This document shows positions 1 through 8,210 of a stretch of 64,000 bases of DNA, piece by piece. How positions within the stretch are numbered: the first letter of the stretch is position 1; every line of letters begins with the position of its first letter. Source of the stretch: Staphylococcus saccharolyticus (GTDB lineage Bacteria; Bacillota; Bacilli; Staphylococcales; Staphylococcaceae); assembly GCF_900458815.1 (NCBI RefSeq), contig NZ_UHDZ01000001.1:372001-436000 (forward strand), in the 5' to 3' direction. A model generated the notes under the pieces. The model was not told the origin of the DNA. It saw nothing but the letters and a program-made list of their open reading frames with translations, and did no database searches. Both the position numbers and the translations under genes were made by a program.

Positions 1-400
1 GACAAATGGCCATTAATACCATAAAAATAATATGTGCAACCATCCACCAACCATACTCGCTCCAACTAAATGTAAAAAATGAGCGCTTTGCAATTGTTAT
101 TAAAAGTGGGTACAAGATGATAAAGATAAAAGATAAGGGAATATAGGCTAAATGATATAAAGGTCTTGAAACTAGGTAAATAACTAAAAAAACAATATAA
201 ATAACGAAACCTATACTTAAATGAATTAGCCCTTCAATAATAGTAGGAACTTTTTTAGGATCTATAAGAAAATCAATGTTGAGTAGTAATTGAGTGAGAT
301 GCGTATATTGCAATACGATGTCCATTACGATTGTTGTAATGAGTAAAACACCACTAATTAGAATTGCTACTAGAAAATGATAAAAATATCTTAACCACAT
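1..400 (-). CDS. Multi-pass membrane protein, 3' end outside window
   Basis: An open frame runs from an ATG at 400 (minus strand), preceded by a GGAGG ribosome binding site, to the window edge without a stop, giving about 133 codons. The product starts MWLRYFYHFLVAI and holds three or four strongly hydrophobic stretches (about residues 7-26, 63-80, 85-103 and 120-133) separated by short polar loops, so it is an integral membrane protein. I do not recognise the family. It is divergent from the aminotransferase pseudogene. The C-terminus lies outside the window, so full length and intactness cannot be judged. Confidence 0.7.
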   Translation of the reverse strand, partial: MWLRYFYHFLVAILISGVLLITTIVMDIVLQYTHLTQLLLNIDFLIDPKKVPTIIEGLIHLSIGFVIYIVFLVIYLVSRPLYHLAYIPLSFIFIILYPLLITIAKRSFFTFSWSEYGWWMVAHIIFMVLMAIC

Positions 401-491
401 ATGATATTCCTCCATTATTATCTTATTTAATATATTCCCAATGAATCATATGATTATACATTAAATGATGTAGCGCCAGATAAATAATAAA

Positions 492-548
492 TTGACAAGA
501 TGGTAATACTTTTTAATTTTTCAGAAAATATTTATAAATCAGAAAATT
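492..548 (+). promoter_or_regulatory. Candidate promoter overlapped by CodY-like boxes
   Basis: TTGACA at 492-497 is followed after 16 bases by TAATTT at 514-519, a plausible sigma-A promoter for the gene starting at 679. The 15-mer at 516-530 (ATTTTTCAGAAAATA) matches the CodY consensus AATTTTCWGAAAATT at 13 of 15 positions. A second, weaker site lies at 534-548 with a perfect right half. The first box touches the putative -10, as expected for repression of a nitrogen-metabolism gene. This is inferred from motif matching only. Confidence 0.4.
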
Positions 549-678
549 ATTAGTATATTGATTACTACAATATTATAAGGAATTCATTTTAAAATTGGTA
601 ACAGTTGGGATATAAAACTTAAAATACTATGCCAAGTAAGGAGAATGGATGATAATTCATAAGGAGGGTGAGTTTATC

Positions 679-2015
679 ATGAGTAAATCAGTAAACCTCA
701 TTAATGAAGATAGTGAATATTTCGCGAAATCAGGTCGCATTAAATACTATCCTCTAGTAGTTGATATGGGTATGGTGCGATAGTTGTTGATGTAAATGGT
801 AAAGAATATATTGATTTATTATCAAGTGCGAGCTCACAAAATATTGGACATGCACCTAAAAAGATTACTGAAGCAATAAAGAGTCAAGCAGAAAAGTTTG
901 TTCATTATACACCTGCTTATATGTATCATGAACCACTCGTACGTTTAGCAAAAAAGTTATGTAAAATTGCACCTGGAGATTACGACAAAAGGGTTACTTT
1001 TGGCTTAACTGGTTCTGATGCCAATGATGGTATTATTAAATTCGCACGTGCTTATACTGGGCGACCATATATCATTAGTTTTACCAACGCGTATCACGGT
1101 TCAACTTTCGGGGCATTGTCCATGTCAGCAATAAGTTTAAATATGCGTAAACACTATGGTCCGTTACTGAATGGTTTCTATCATATTCCTTTCCCAGATA
1201 AATATAGAGGAATGTTTGAACAAGTTCAACCTAACACAGTAGAAGAGTATCTTTCGCCTTTAAAAGAAATGTTTGCTAAATACGTTCCAGCAGAGGAAGT
1301 AGCTTGTATTGTTGTTGAAACGATACAAGGAGATGGTGGACTACTTGAACCAGTACCTGGTTATTTTGAAGCCCTTCAAGAAATTTGTCATCGTTACGGT
1401 ACTCTCATTGGTGTAGATGACATTCAGCAAGGTTTAGGGCGTGCGGGTACTTGGAGTTCAGTTGAACACTATAACTTTACCCCAGATTTAATTACATTTG
1501 GTAAATCTTTAGCAGGTGGACTACCTATGTCAGCTATCGTGGGGCGAAAAGAGATTATGGAGAGTCTAGATGCTCCTGCACATTTATTTACAACTGGTGC
1601 GAATCCTGTGAGTTGTGAAGCTGCTTTAGTTACACTGAAAATGATTGAGGATGAACACTTACTTAAAGCTGCAATTGACAAAGGAGTATATGTACGTCAA
1701 CGTATGAATCCATGGGTAAAAAGCTATAATAGTGTCGGAGATGTTCGTGGTGTAGGATTATCTATAGGAATTGATATCGTTTCTAATAAAAAAGAAAAAA
1801 TAAGAGACCCAGAGGTAGCATTAAAAATATGTAACTATTGTTTTGAACATGGTGTTGTAATTATAGCTGTGGCAGATAATGTTTTAAGATTTCAACCTCC
1901 ACTAGTGATAACTTATAATCAACTTGATAAAGCATTAGATACAATTGAAGAAGCACTGAAAGAATTAGAACAAGGTCATTTAAATCATTATGAAGTAACT
2001 GAGCAGGGTTGGTAA
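679..2015 (+). pseudogene. Class III PLP aminotransferase, frameshifted
   Basis: The gene begins at an ATG at 679 behind AAGGAGGG and encodes a fold-type I, class III (ornithine/4-aminobutyrate-like) aminotransferase of about 445 residues. A one-base loss near 770-780 shifts the frame: the original frame stops at a TAG at 781-783, while the correct frame resumes with YGAIVVDVNGKEYIDLL and runs to 2015. The long remainder keeps the family signature: the Asp of VDDIQQGLGR and the PLP-binding lysine of ITFGKSLAGGLPM. The substrate cannot be told from sequence. CodY-like boxes upstream suggest amino acid catabolism. Internal translation from 921 would lack the N-terminal segment, so loss of function is likely. 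Confidence 0.85.
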
Positions 2016-2120
2016 TATATGAAATTTAGCAGTAAATTAATCTGAAGAAGTTCAAAAATATTTACTTAAAATTAAAAAAGCAAGTGAATTTTATTTATCA
2101 ATTATTAGAGATATACAGCA

Positions 2121-2156
2121 AAAAAACGACTAATATAATTGTTAGTAGCTTTTTTA
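2121..2156 (+). terminator. Weak terminator after the aminotransferase
   Basis: A short CTAA/TTAG stem at 2130-2145 is followed by a T-run at 2150-2155. It lies about 110 bases after the aminotransferase stop. The stem is only four or five pairs, so this is tentative. Confidence 0.3.
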
Positions 2157-2236
2157 TTACTCTTATACTTTAAACCATATTGTTTAGTATGTTAGGTTCT
2201 TTAAACAAGTATTTTTATGTTTCAATTTTAGAAGAC

Positions 2237-2595
2237 TTATTTATCTAATTTTACTGTTTTTACCTCTGGTATTTGAGGTAGGAATGCATGCTTAATTTTT
2301 ATAAATAATGCAGCTGGCTTTCCATTGATATCAATACGATAGTAACCTATATGTTCACTTCCTTGATTACCAGATTTTCCATCGATAAAAATTTTACTTT
2401 GTTTTTTTAAAATTGATACGGTTTATTATCTTTAGCAATCTCTTTTAATTTCTTAGTATCTGCATGTTTAACATATTTATTTAATTGCATTTCACTTGAA
2501 TGACACGCCCATGAATCAAAAAAGAGAAAATTCACAAAAATATAACAAATTATTAAAATAATGATTATACCAATACCATATAATAACTTTTTCAT
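2237..2595 (-). pseudogene. Small membrane-anchored protein, frameshifted
   Basis: From an ATG at 2595 (with an AGGTGAA site upstream) the first 62 codons give a signal-anchor segment (about residues 4-28) followed by a polar domain. The frame stops at 2407 in a T4A7 tract. Restoring one base there opens a second frame that continues with FIDGKSGNQGSEHIGYYRID and ends at 2237, for a total of about 118 residues. The continuation is coherent and stop-free, so this is one gene with a homopolymer frameshift. The family is not recognised. The layout of one N-terminal membrane anchor and a small extracellular domain is typical of staphylococcal secreted hypothetical proteins. Confidence 0.6.
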
Positions 2596-2904
2596 TAAAG
2601 TTCACCTAGTTTTCGGAAAAATTTAGATTTTTTGGAAGAAGCGTATATTTAATTTTACAATTATCGTAGGATATTCTTTTTATTTTAACTCATAACATTT
2701 TATTGTCGAAAATTATGTAGTTGATAATCATTATTTTATGCATGAGTTTGCATAGATAACATAATCGTTATCTCTAACGTCATTATAAATTTTTTAAGGT
2801 GATTGTTTAAAGCTTCTCCAATATATTTTAATGCCTTTACGATAGAAGGATTTACATATAAATAGTATCATACATTCAAAACTAACTGGACGTATAAATA
2901 TAAA
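2596..2904. other. Intergenic region with two Fur-like palindromes
   Basis: No gene is seen. TGATAAT-C-ATTATTT at 2722-2736 matches the staphylococcal Fur 7-1-7 pattern TGATAATnATTATCA at 12 of 14 positions. A second palindrome, AGATAAC-N6-GTTATCT, lies at 2754-2773. They sit between two small broken genes transcribed away from each other and could have controlled either. The Fur assignment is an inference from the motif. Confidence 0.4.
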
Positions 2905-3225
2905 ATGAAAAAACTTTAAAATATTAATGATGGATTTATTTGTATCGTATTAATAGTTGCAGTTTATGTTATTGGTGTTATCACTTATCAAAAATATAAA
3001 TGCAACACTATTGTGAATAGTATTATAGAGCGAAAAGGATGAAAAGAAATAAATGTAATGATGGATGAGTCTGTAAAAGATATAGTTTCTAAAGGACAAC
3101 CTGATAGTGAGTATGAATATATTGTGGGACCATTACCAGCACAGTGGACAGATGATAAAGAATATAAAATGTGGGGTGAAACACATTTAGCAAAAAAGAC
3201 GTCTTATTATAAATCTTTTGGATGA
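2905..3225 (+). pseudogene. Small membrane protein with two in-frame stops
   Basis: A single reading frame of 107 codons from the ATG at 2905 to the TGA at 3223 is interrupted by TAA at codon 5 (2917-2919) and TGA at codon 46 (3040-3042). Read through, it gives one N-terminal transmembrane segment (IVLIVAVYVIGVITY) and a polar domain containing EYIVGPLPAQWTDDKEYKMW. The frame stays open otherwise and both stops are one substitution from sense codons, which indicates nonsense mutations rather than chance. The family is not recognised. Its architecture resembles the oppositely oriented small gene at 2237-2595, but I see no clear sequence similarity. Confidence 0.5.
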
Positions 3226-3280
3226 AGAACCCTACATCAAATCATTAAAATATAGAGATGTATGTGCTTTTTTATCTAAA

Positions 3281-3319
3281 TTAAAAAAACGGCGAGTGAA
3301 TTTTATTCACTAACCGTTA
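3281..3319 (-). terminator. Terminator of the APC permease
   Basis: A near-perfect stem, AACGG-GAGTGAA against TTCACT-CCGTT (3288-3319), is followed on the minus strand by a run of T (the A-run at 3283-3289). It lies directly after the permease stop codon. Confidence 0.75.
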
Positions 3320-3334
3320 AGTAATATTATGATT

Positions 3335-4786
3335 TTATTTAGGAATGTGGTACTCTTCTTCTTCATTTTTCTTAGAGTAACTTACTCCGTATATTAAATA
3401 AATGAAGATACCAATGATAAACCAAATTAAAGTGTATAACTTAGCTTCGTAACCTAATCCCCAAAATACAATTAATACCAGTACAAATGTAATCGCAGGT
3501 AATATAGGATATAAAGGTAATTTAAATTCTGGTAGAGGTAAATCTTTACCTTCACGTTTTCTTAAACGATACATTGCAAGTGATATAAACATAAAGGCTA
3601 CTAAAGTTCCTGCTGAAATTAATTGCGCTAAAAATTTGAATGGGAACATTGACCCTATAATAACTCCGATAATCGTTAAATGACTAACGCTCTGTTAGGT
3701 AAGTGCTTATGATTTAAAGTTCCTAACCAGGAAGGTAATAGGCCGTCACGACCAAATGAATATAACAGACGAGAACCAGCTAACATCATACCAATTAATG
3801 CCATAAACATACCTATTACAGAAATAGATTGGACGATTGCGGCGATAATACCGTGTCCACTTTGTCGTAAAGCCCAACCTACTGGTTCAGCGTTATCCGC
3901 ATATTGTGAATAATGGAACATACCCACAAGCACAAGTGCTACAGAAACAAACAGTATAATAGCAACAATTAATGAACCGAGAATACCTCTTGGCATTGTT
4001 TTTTGAGGATTAATTGCTTCTGCAGAGTTAGCTGCAATAGAATCAAATCCTATATATGCTAAGAAAATCATTGATACACCAGCATAAACATCATGCCAAA
4101 CACCAAAGTCTCCAGTTTCTGTGACTTTGTGTTCAGGGACGAAAGGCACAAAGTTATTAAAGTTGATAGCCATTAATCCGACAATAACAAATAAAATGAT
4201 TGCCAGTATTTTTAAAATAACTAAAATATTTTCCATGCGAGCAGCTTCTGACATGCCACGTGACAGTAATAATGCGGTTAAAATAATAACCACAGCTGTG
4301 ATTAAGTCGATAATACCACCATCGCTATCATAAGGATTGGATAGCACTTTTGGTAAAGAAATACCAAGTGGGGCAATCAAGACCTCTTAAGTTAGCTGAA
4401 AAACCAGATGCCACAAAAGCAACGGTAATGAAGTATTCAGCTAAGAGCGCCCATCCGGCAACCCATCCAAAGAATTCTCCAAATAAAACATTAATCCAAG
4501 AATATGCTGATCTTGCAAAAGGCTTTGTTGAAGCCATTTCAGCATACGTAAATGCAACTAGTCCAGCAACGATTGCAGCTAATTAAGAATGATAATGCAA
4601 CAGCAGGACCTGCATGTTCAGCTGTAACTACACCAGGTAAAGTGAAAATTGAAGTAGAAACAAATAGTACCTTACTCCTAAAGCAAGAAAATCACGCACA
4701 CGTAATGTACGTTTAAGATGTCCATCTTTATTTTGATAAATTGTTGGATTCTCTTTTCGAGTAATTCGATTAAAAAAACTAGCCAT
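3335..4786 (-). pseudogene. APC-superfamily amino acid permease, several frameshifts
   Basis: The gene reads from the ATG at 4786 to the stop at 3335 and encodes a 12-helix amino acid/cation permease of the YfnA/cationic amino acid type (about 480 residues). The N-terminus keeps the family pattern KRTLRVRDFLALG, then VSTSIFTLPGVV in another frame. At least four frameshifts are visible: near 4675, near 4583 (within SFLI/AAIVAG), near 4335-4385 and near 3650-3676. The largest intact piece (3676-4380) carries the central helices, including YAGVSMIFLAYIGFDSIA. With breaks in the first helices no functional transporter can be made. The decay looks older than that of its single-lesion neighbours. 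Confidence 0.85.
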
Positions 4787-5170
4787 AAAAAAACTCCACA
4801 TATAAATAAGTTATCTATTTTGATTAGTCAGGAAAAGGTGTTTCATTTTAACTGTTCTACATCTTCGTTATTATGACTAATACTAGGTAAAATCTAATAA
4901 TTAATATCATAGAAAAGTGTATTTTTGTCTAAAAATTCTGAAAAAATTAGTAAATTTTAAATTCTAAACGCTTTAATTGATTATAGCAGAAATTTTGAGA
5001 ATAAAAATAGTTTTCTAGTAAAAAGTACATCCAATTATTTGAGAATTACAAAAAAGTGATGTTAGAAGAGCGATTTTACATATCTTCATTTAAAAGAGTA
5101 TGATAGGTATAGTAAGTGAAAATTGTTAAGTTTTACATTTTTAATACTTAACATAACTAAAGAACAATTG
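4787..5170. other. Intergenic region upstream of the permease
   Basis: This AT-rich spacer contains no credible ORF. At 4931-4947 there is a partial CodY-like match (AAAATTCTGAAAAAA, 11 of 15), which could have controlled the divergent permease. Otherwise I see nothing in it. Confidence 0.3.
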
Positions 5171-5371
5171 AGTCAGGGAGTGGGATAAAATTCGTTGTTC
5201 CATATCGTTCCCGAACCCCAACTTGTATTGTCTGTAGAATTTCTAAGTGAAATTCTTTATGTTGGGGCCCAGACTATAGTTGAAAAAAGTTTGGTATAAG
5301 TGTATTTTCAATTCAGCCGACGATTGACAATGCGTGAAATTACCTGAGACACTGATTGATGTCCCAGGCTC
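5171..5371 (+). repeat. Dispersed intergenic repeat, copy 1 (full length)
   Basis: About 200 bp, recurring in inverted orientation at 43406-43597 and 47850-48047 and in shortened form at 39271-39382. Its core is a folded unit: CCCCAAC pairs with GTTGGGG (5217-5268), and inside it AGAATTTC pairs with GAAATTCT. A TGTATTTTCAATTC block follows, and the unit ends in an ACCTGAGAC/GTCCCAGGC hairpin. No ORF of interest lies in it. It sits between two divergently transcribed genes. Similar GTGGGA/CCCCAAC repeats are common in staphylococcal intergenic regions; their function is unknown to me. Confidence 0.8.
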
Positions 5372-5523
5372 AAAATGTGAGATTGGAGTCATCATTTCTC
5401 CGTTAATACAAAATATTATGGGAAACTGCTTTATACTTATAGCTGATATGATTTAATATGTGTTTCAGCATATGATGGTGATTTGATTTGTCGAAGTAAA
5501 CGAAAAGTTAAGGATGAATAGGA

Positions 5524-6405
5524 ATGGAAATAAAACAAATTAAATATTTTGTGGAAGTTGTACGCCAAGGCGGGATGACACAAGCTTCAGAACACCTATA
5601 TATTGCTCAATCAACAATAAGTAAAGCAATCAAAAATATTGAAAATGAATACGATATCACTTTGTTTGACCGTTCTCAAAAACAAATTAAACTTACAGAT
5701 ATAGGTCAAACTTTCTACGATAATAGTCTAGAGTTTCTTGCATTATTCGAAAAACTATCCTTAGAAATGAATGATGTTGTAAACGTTCAAAAAGGTCATA
5801 TTAAAATAGGATTGTCCCCAATGATGAACGTTCAAATGTTTACAAGTGCATTGAATCAGTTTCACAGATTATACCCGAACGTTACTTATGAGGTCATAGA
5901 GGGTGGAGGTAAAATAGTAGAAAACTTAACTTCTAATGACGATGTTGATATTGGTATCACTACGTTGCCAGTAGATCATAGTGAATTTCACTCTACACCT
6001 CTATATAATGAAGAATTACTTTTAGTAGTAAGTAATGATCATCATCTTTCTCATTTAAATAAAGTGGATATGGCAGATTTGATAGATGAGGAATTTGTGC
6101 TCTTTCACGATGATTACTATTTAAAGGATCAAATTATCGAGAACTGTAAAAGACTTGGTTTTTTCCCGAAAACAGTAGCTAATATTTCGCAAATAAGTTT
6201 TATAGCTAATATGATTCAACAAGGTATCGGTATTAGTGTTGTTCCAGAAAGCTTATTTAAATTAATGGGATACAATGTTACTGCAATTCAGTTAGAAAAT
6301 GTTGAGCTTTCTTGGCATTTAGGAGTGATATGGAGAAAAGATGCATATTTAAATTATGTAACTCGAAAATGGATAGAGTTTATTTCTGAACTTGAACCAC
6401 TATAA
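5524..6405 (+). CDS. LysR-family regulator, CidR/AlsR-like paralog
   Basis: This 293-residue LysR-type transcription factor has an N-terminal winged helix-turn-helix (residues 1-60, with the helix pair QASEHLYIAQSTISKAIKNIE) and a C-terminal effector-binding domain. It is closely similar along its whole length to the CidR protein encoded at 51934-52821: both share EVDIG/DVDIG-ITTLPVDH, a FNEDFYL/FHDDYYL segment and a near-identical C-terminal KWIEF. It lies directly upstream of ldh-alsS-alsD, so it probably controls pyruvate overflow there as AlsR and CidR do in Bacillus and S. aureus. The inducer is not deducible. The start at 5524 follows AAGGATGAATAGGA. The gene is intact. Confidence 0.85.
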   Translation: MEIKQIKYFVEVVRQGGMTQASEHLYIAQSTISKAIKNIENEYDITLFDRSQKQIKLTDIGQTFYDNSLEFLALFEKLSLEMNDVVNVQKGHIKIGLSPMMNVQMFTSALNQFHRLYPNVTYEVIEGGGKIVENLTSNDDVDIGITTLPVDHSEFHSTPLYNEELLLVVSNDHHLSHLNKVDMADLIDEEFVLFHDDYYLKDQIIENCKRLGFFPKTVANISQISFIANMIQQGIGISVVPESLFKLMGYNVTAIQLENVELSWHLGVIWRKDAYLNYVTRKWIEFISELEPL

Positions 6406-6519
6406 TGAATGTTTAGCGAAGAGTTAGGGGCGTAAATAACATGTGCACGATTGTTAACAATTTTGTAGTAGCTGACCGCATTGAAAATGCTTTTATATCA
6501 AGTCTTTTTCAAAGTTAGT

Positions 6520-6550
6520 CTTGGACCCCAACATAGAAAAGCATTTAAGT
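6520..6550 (+). repeat. Possible fragment of the dispersed intergenic repeat
   Basis: The short block TTGGACCCCAACATAGAAAA resembles the reverse complement of the distal arm of the 5171-5371 repeat. It is too short to assign with confidence. Confidence 0.25.
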
Positions 6551-6637
6551 AGTTTTTACAAATATAGTAAGCTAGGATAGGTCAAAGCTATCCCCTAAGA
6601 AAGCGAACCTACAACATGAAGTATTGAATATAAAGAA

Positions 6638-6683
6638 AGCACTAAGTTGATTGAAAAATTAAATTATCTTAGTGCTATTATTT
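6638..6683 (+). terminator. Terminator downstream of the LysR gene
   Basis: AGCACTAAG at 6638-6646 pairs with CTTAGTGCT at 6668-6676, followed by ATTATTTT. It is about 230 bases after the LysR stop, so the intervening stretch may be a long 3' UTR. Confidence 0.55.
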
Positions 6684-6780
6684 TGGGATTTTAAGTTTTG
6701 CCTTGCCTCCTTTTTTATTTATCTGTAAATATTATTTATTATACTTTACAAAAAAATAACAATATAATTTTTGGAATAAA

Positions 6781-6980
6781 TACAATATATTTGTTACCTT
6801 GATGTCATAGGCGGGTATCGTCTAGTAGATAGCTTTTCAAATAAACTTAGCGTTTAAAGGAACTATCCAATTGGGGAAAATAAGGCATTTGAAAGACTAT
6901 AGACTAACTTACATTCCTTTTGTTCATAAAGGATAGGGGCATTACAATTTCCTATATAAACCCCATTCCTTTTATGAATA
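6781..6980 (+). ncRNA. Structured intergenic region, candidate small RNA or leader
   Basis: Two layers of pairing are visible. An imperfect inverted repeat joins 6822-6840 (AGTAGATAGCTTTTCAAAT) with 6887-6905 (ATTTGAAAGACTATAGACT). Further on, CCTTT-N7-AAAGG at 6916-6932 overlaps a longer stem in which TTCATAAAGGATAGGGG (6923-6939) pairs with CCCCATTCCTTTTATGAA (6961-6978). The last two stems share bases and exclude each other. No protein frame on either strand exceeds about 41 codons. It could be a staphylococcal small RNA (for example an RsaOG/RsaI-like RNA) or a leader of ldh. Both are guesses without a covariance search. Confidence 0.4.
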
Positions 6981-7062
6981 GTTAACATCGTTATTATGTA
7001 TTTTATTAATACTTAGTATCGTACTATAATTATTTATGTAATAAAGTTAGTCACTGAGCTAA

Positions 7063-7126
7063 TTACTTCGATAAATTGTTGTAAATTCGTCACTAAAATG
7101 ACAATTTTTAAATTACATCGAAGTAA
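7063..7126 (+). promoter_or_regulatory. Perfect inverted repeat in the ldh upstream region
   Basis: TTACTTCGAT at 7063-7072 is exactly complementary to ATCGAAGTAA at 7117-7126. Inside it AAATTGT and GTCA arms pair with TGACAATTT, giving a nested stem of about 64 nt some 70 bases before the ldh start. No T-run follows, so it is not an ordinary terminator. It may be an operator or a 5' UTR structure controlling ldh. Confidence 0.4.
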
Positions 7127-7197
7127 AATTCTAGTTATTTTAATAAAAATAATTTAACACAGTTTTGTGTGACTTTATTATGAAGGAGTTCGTTAAA

Positions 7198-8148
7198 ATG
7201 AAAAAAATGGGGGAAAAAGTTGTTTTAGTGGGAGACGGAGCCGTTGGTTCTAGCTATGCATTTGCTATGGTAACTCAAGGGATAGCAGATGAATTTGTAA
7301 TCATTGATATTGCAAAAGAAAAGGTAGAAGCTGATATTAAAGACTTAAACCACGGTGCACTTTATAGTGCTTCATCTGTAATAGTGAAAGCTGGTGAATA
7401 CGAAGATTGTAAGGATGCAGACTTAGTCGTAATTACAGCTGGTGCGCCTCAAAAGCCAGGGGAAACACGCTTACAACTCGTTGAAAAAAACACTAAAATA
7501 ATGAGAAGCATTGTAGATAGTGTCATGGGGAGTGGATTTGACAGGTTCTTCCTAATAGCAGCAAATCCGGTAGACATTTTAACTCGTTATGTAAAAGAAG
7601 TTACTGGTCTACCAGCAGAACGTGTCATTGGTTCCGGTACTGTTCTAGACAGCGCAAGATTTAGATATTTAATTAGTAAAGAATTAGGGGTAACACCAAG
7701 TAGTGTTCATGCAAGCATTATTGGTGAACACGGTGATTCTGAGTTAGCAGTTTGGTCTCAAGCTAATGTTGGAGGTATTTCAGTATATGAAACATTAAAA
7801 GAGCAAACTGGTAGCGAGGCTAAAGCTGAAGAAATTTACGTTAATACAAGAGATGCCGCGTACGATATTATTCAAGCTAAAGGGTCAACTTATTATGGTA
7901 TAGCATTAGCATTGTTAAGAATTACCAAAGCTTTATTAAATAATGAAAATAGTATCTTAACAGTTTCTAGTCAACTAAGTGGTCAATATGGGTATAAAGA
8001 TGTATACCTTGGCTTACCAACACTCATTAACCAAAATGGTGCAGTCAAAGTATATGAGACACCATTGAGTGATAACGAACAACAATTACTAGAAAAATCA
8101 ATGAAAACTCTAGATGAAATATACGATTCTGTTAAACATTTAGTGTAA
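7198..8148 (+). CDS. ldh: L-lactate dehydrogenase
   Basis: This NAD-dependent L-lactate dehydrogenase (EC 1.1.1.27) reduces pyruvate to L-lactate and regenerates NAD+ in the cytoplasm. The 316 residues match the family length. The Rossmann motif GDGAVG is at residues 12-17, the substrate-binding Arg lies in DSARFR, and the catalytic His is in GEHGDSE (about residue 178). I start at the ATG at 7198 because GAAGGAG lies about 10 bases before it; an earlier TTG at 7165 would only add an atypical tail. It is followed by alsS after 62 bases, a grouping of two routes for pyruvate disposal. Confidence 0.95.
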   Translation: MKKMGEKVVLVGDGAVGSSYAFAMVTQGIADEFVIIDIAKEKVEADIKDLNHGALYSASSVIVKAGEYEDCKDADLVVITAGAPQKPGETRLQLVEKNTKIMRSIVDSVMGSGFDRFFLIAANPVDILTRYVKEVTGLPAERVIGSGTVLDSARFRYLISKELGVTPSSVHASIIGEHGDSELAVWSQANVGGISVYETLKEQTGSEAKAEEIYVNTRDAAYDIIQAKGSTYYGIALALLRITKALLNNENSILTVSSQLSGQYGYKDVYLGLPTLINQNGAVKVYETPLSDNEQQLLEKSMKTLDEIYDSVKHLV

Positions 8149-8210
8149 AAGATGAGCATAATGGAAATATGTATTAGAGAAATATAATTTTTGAAAGGAA
8201 ATGAATATAA

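Noticed and set aside
6851..6990. 41-codon minus-strand frame beginning at an ATG near 6987
   Set aside because: The sequence is better explained by RNA-like inverted repeats, and no ribosome binding site precedes the ATG.
7141..7197. Possible Rex site around ACACAGTTTTGTGT
   Set aside because: It differs in spacing and ends from the Rex consensus TTGTGAA-N-TTCACAA, and lies too close to the start to judge by eye.
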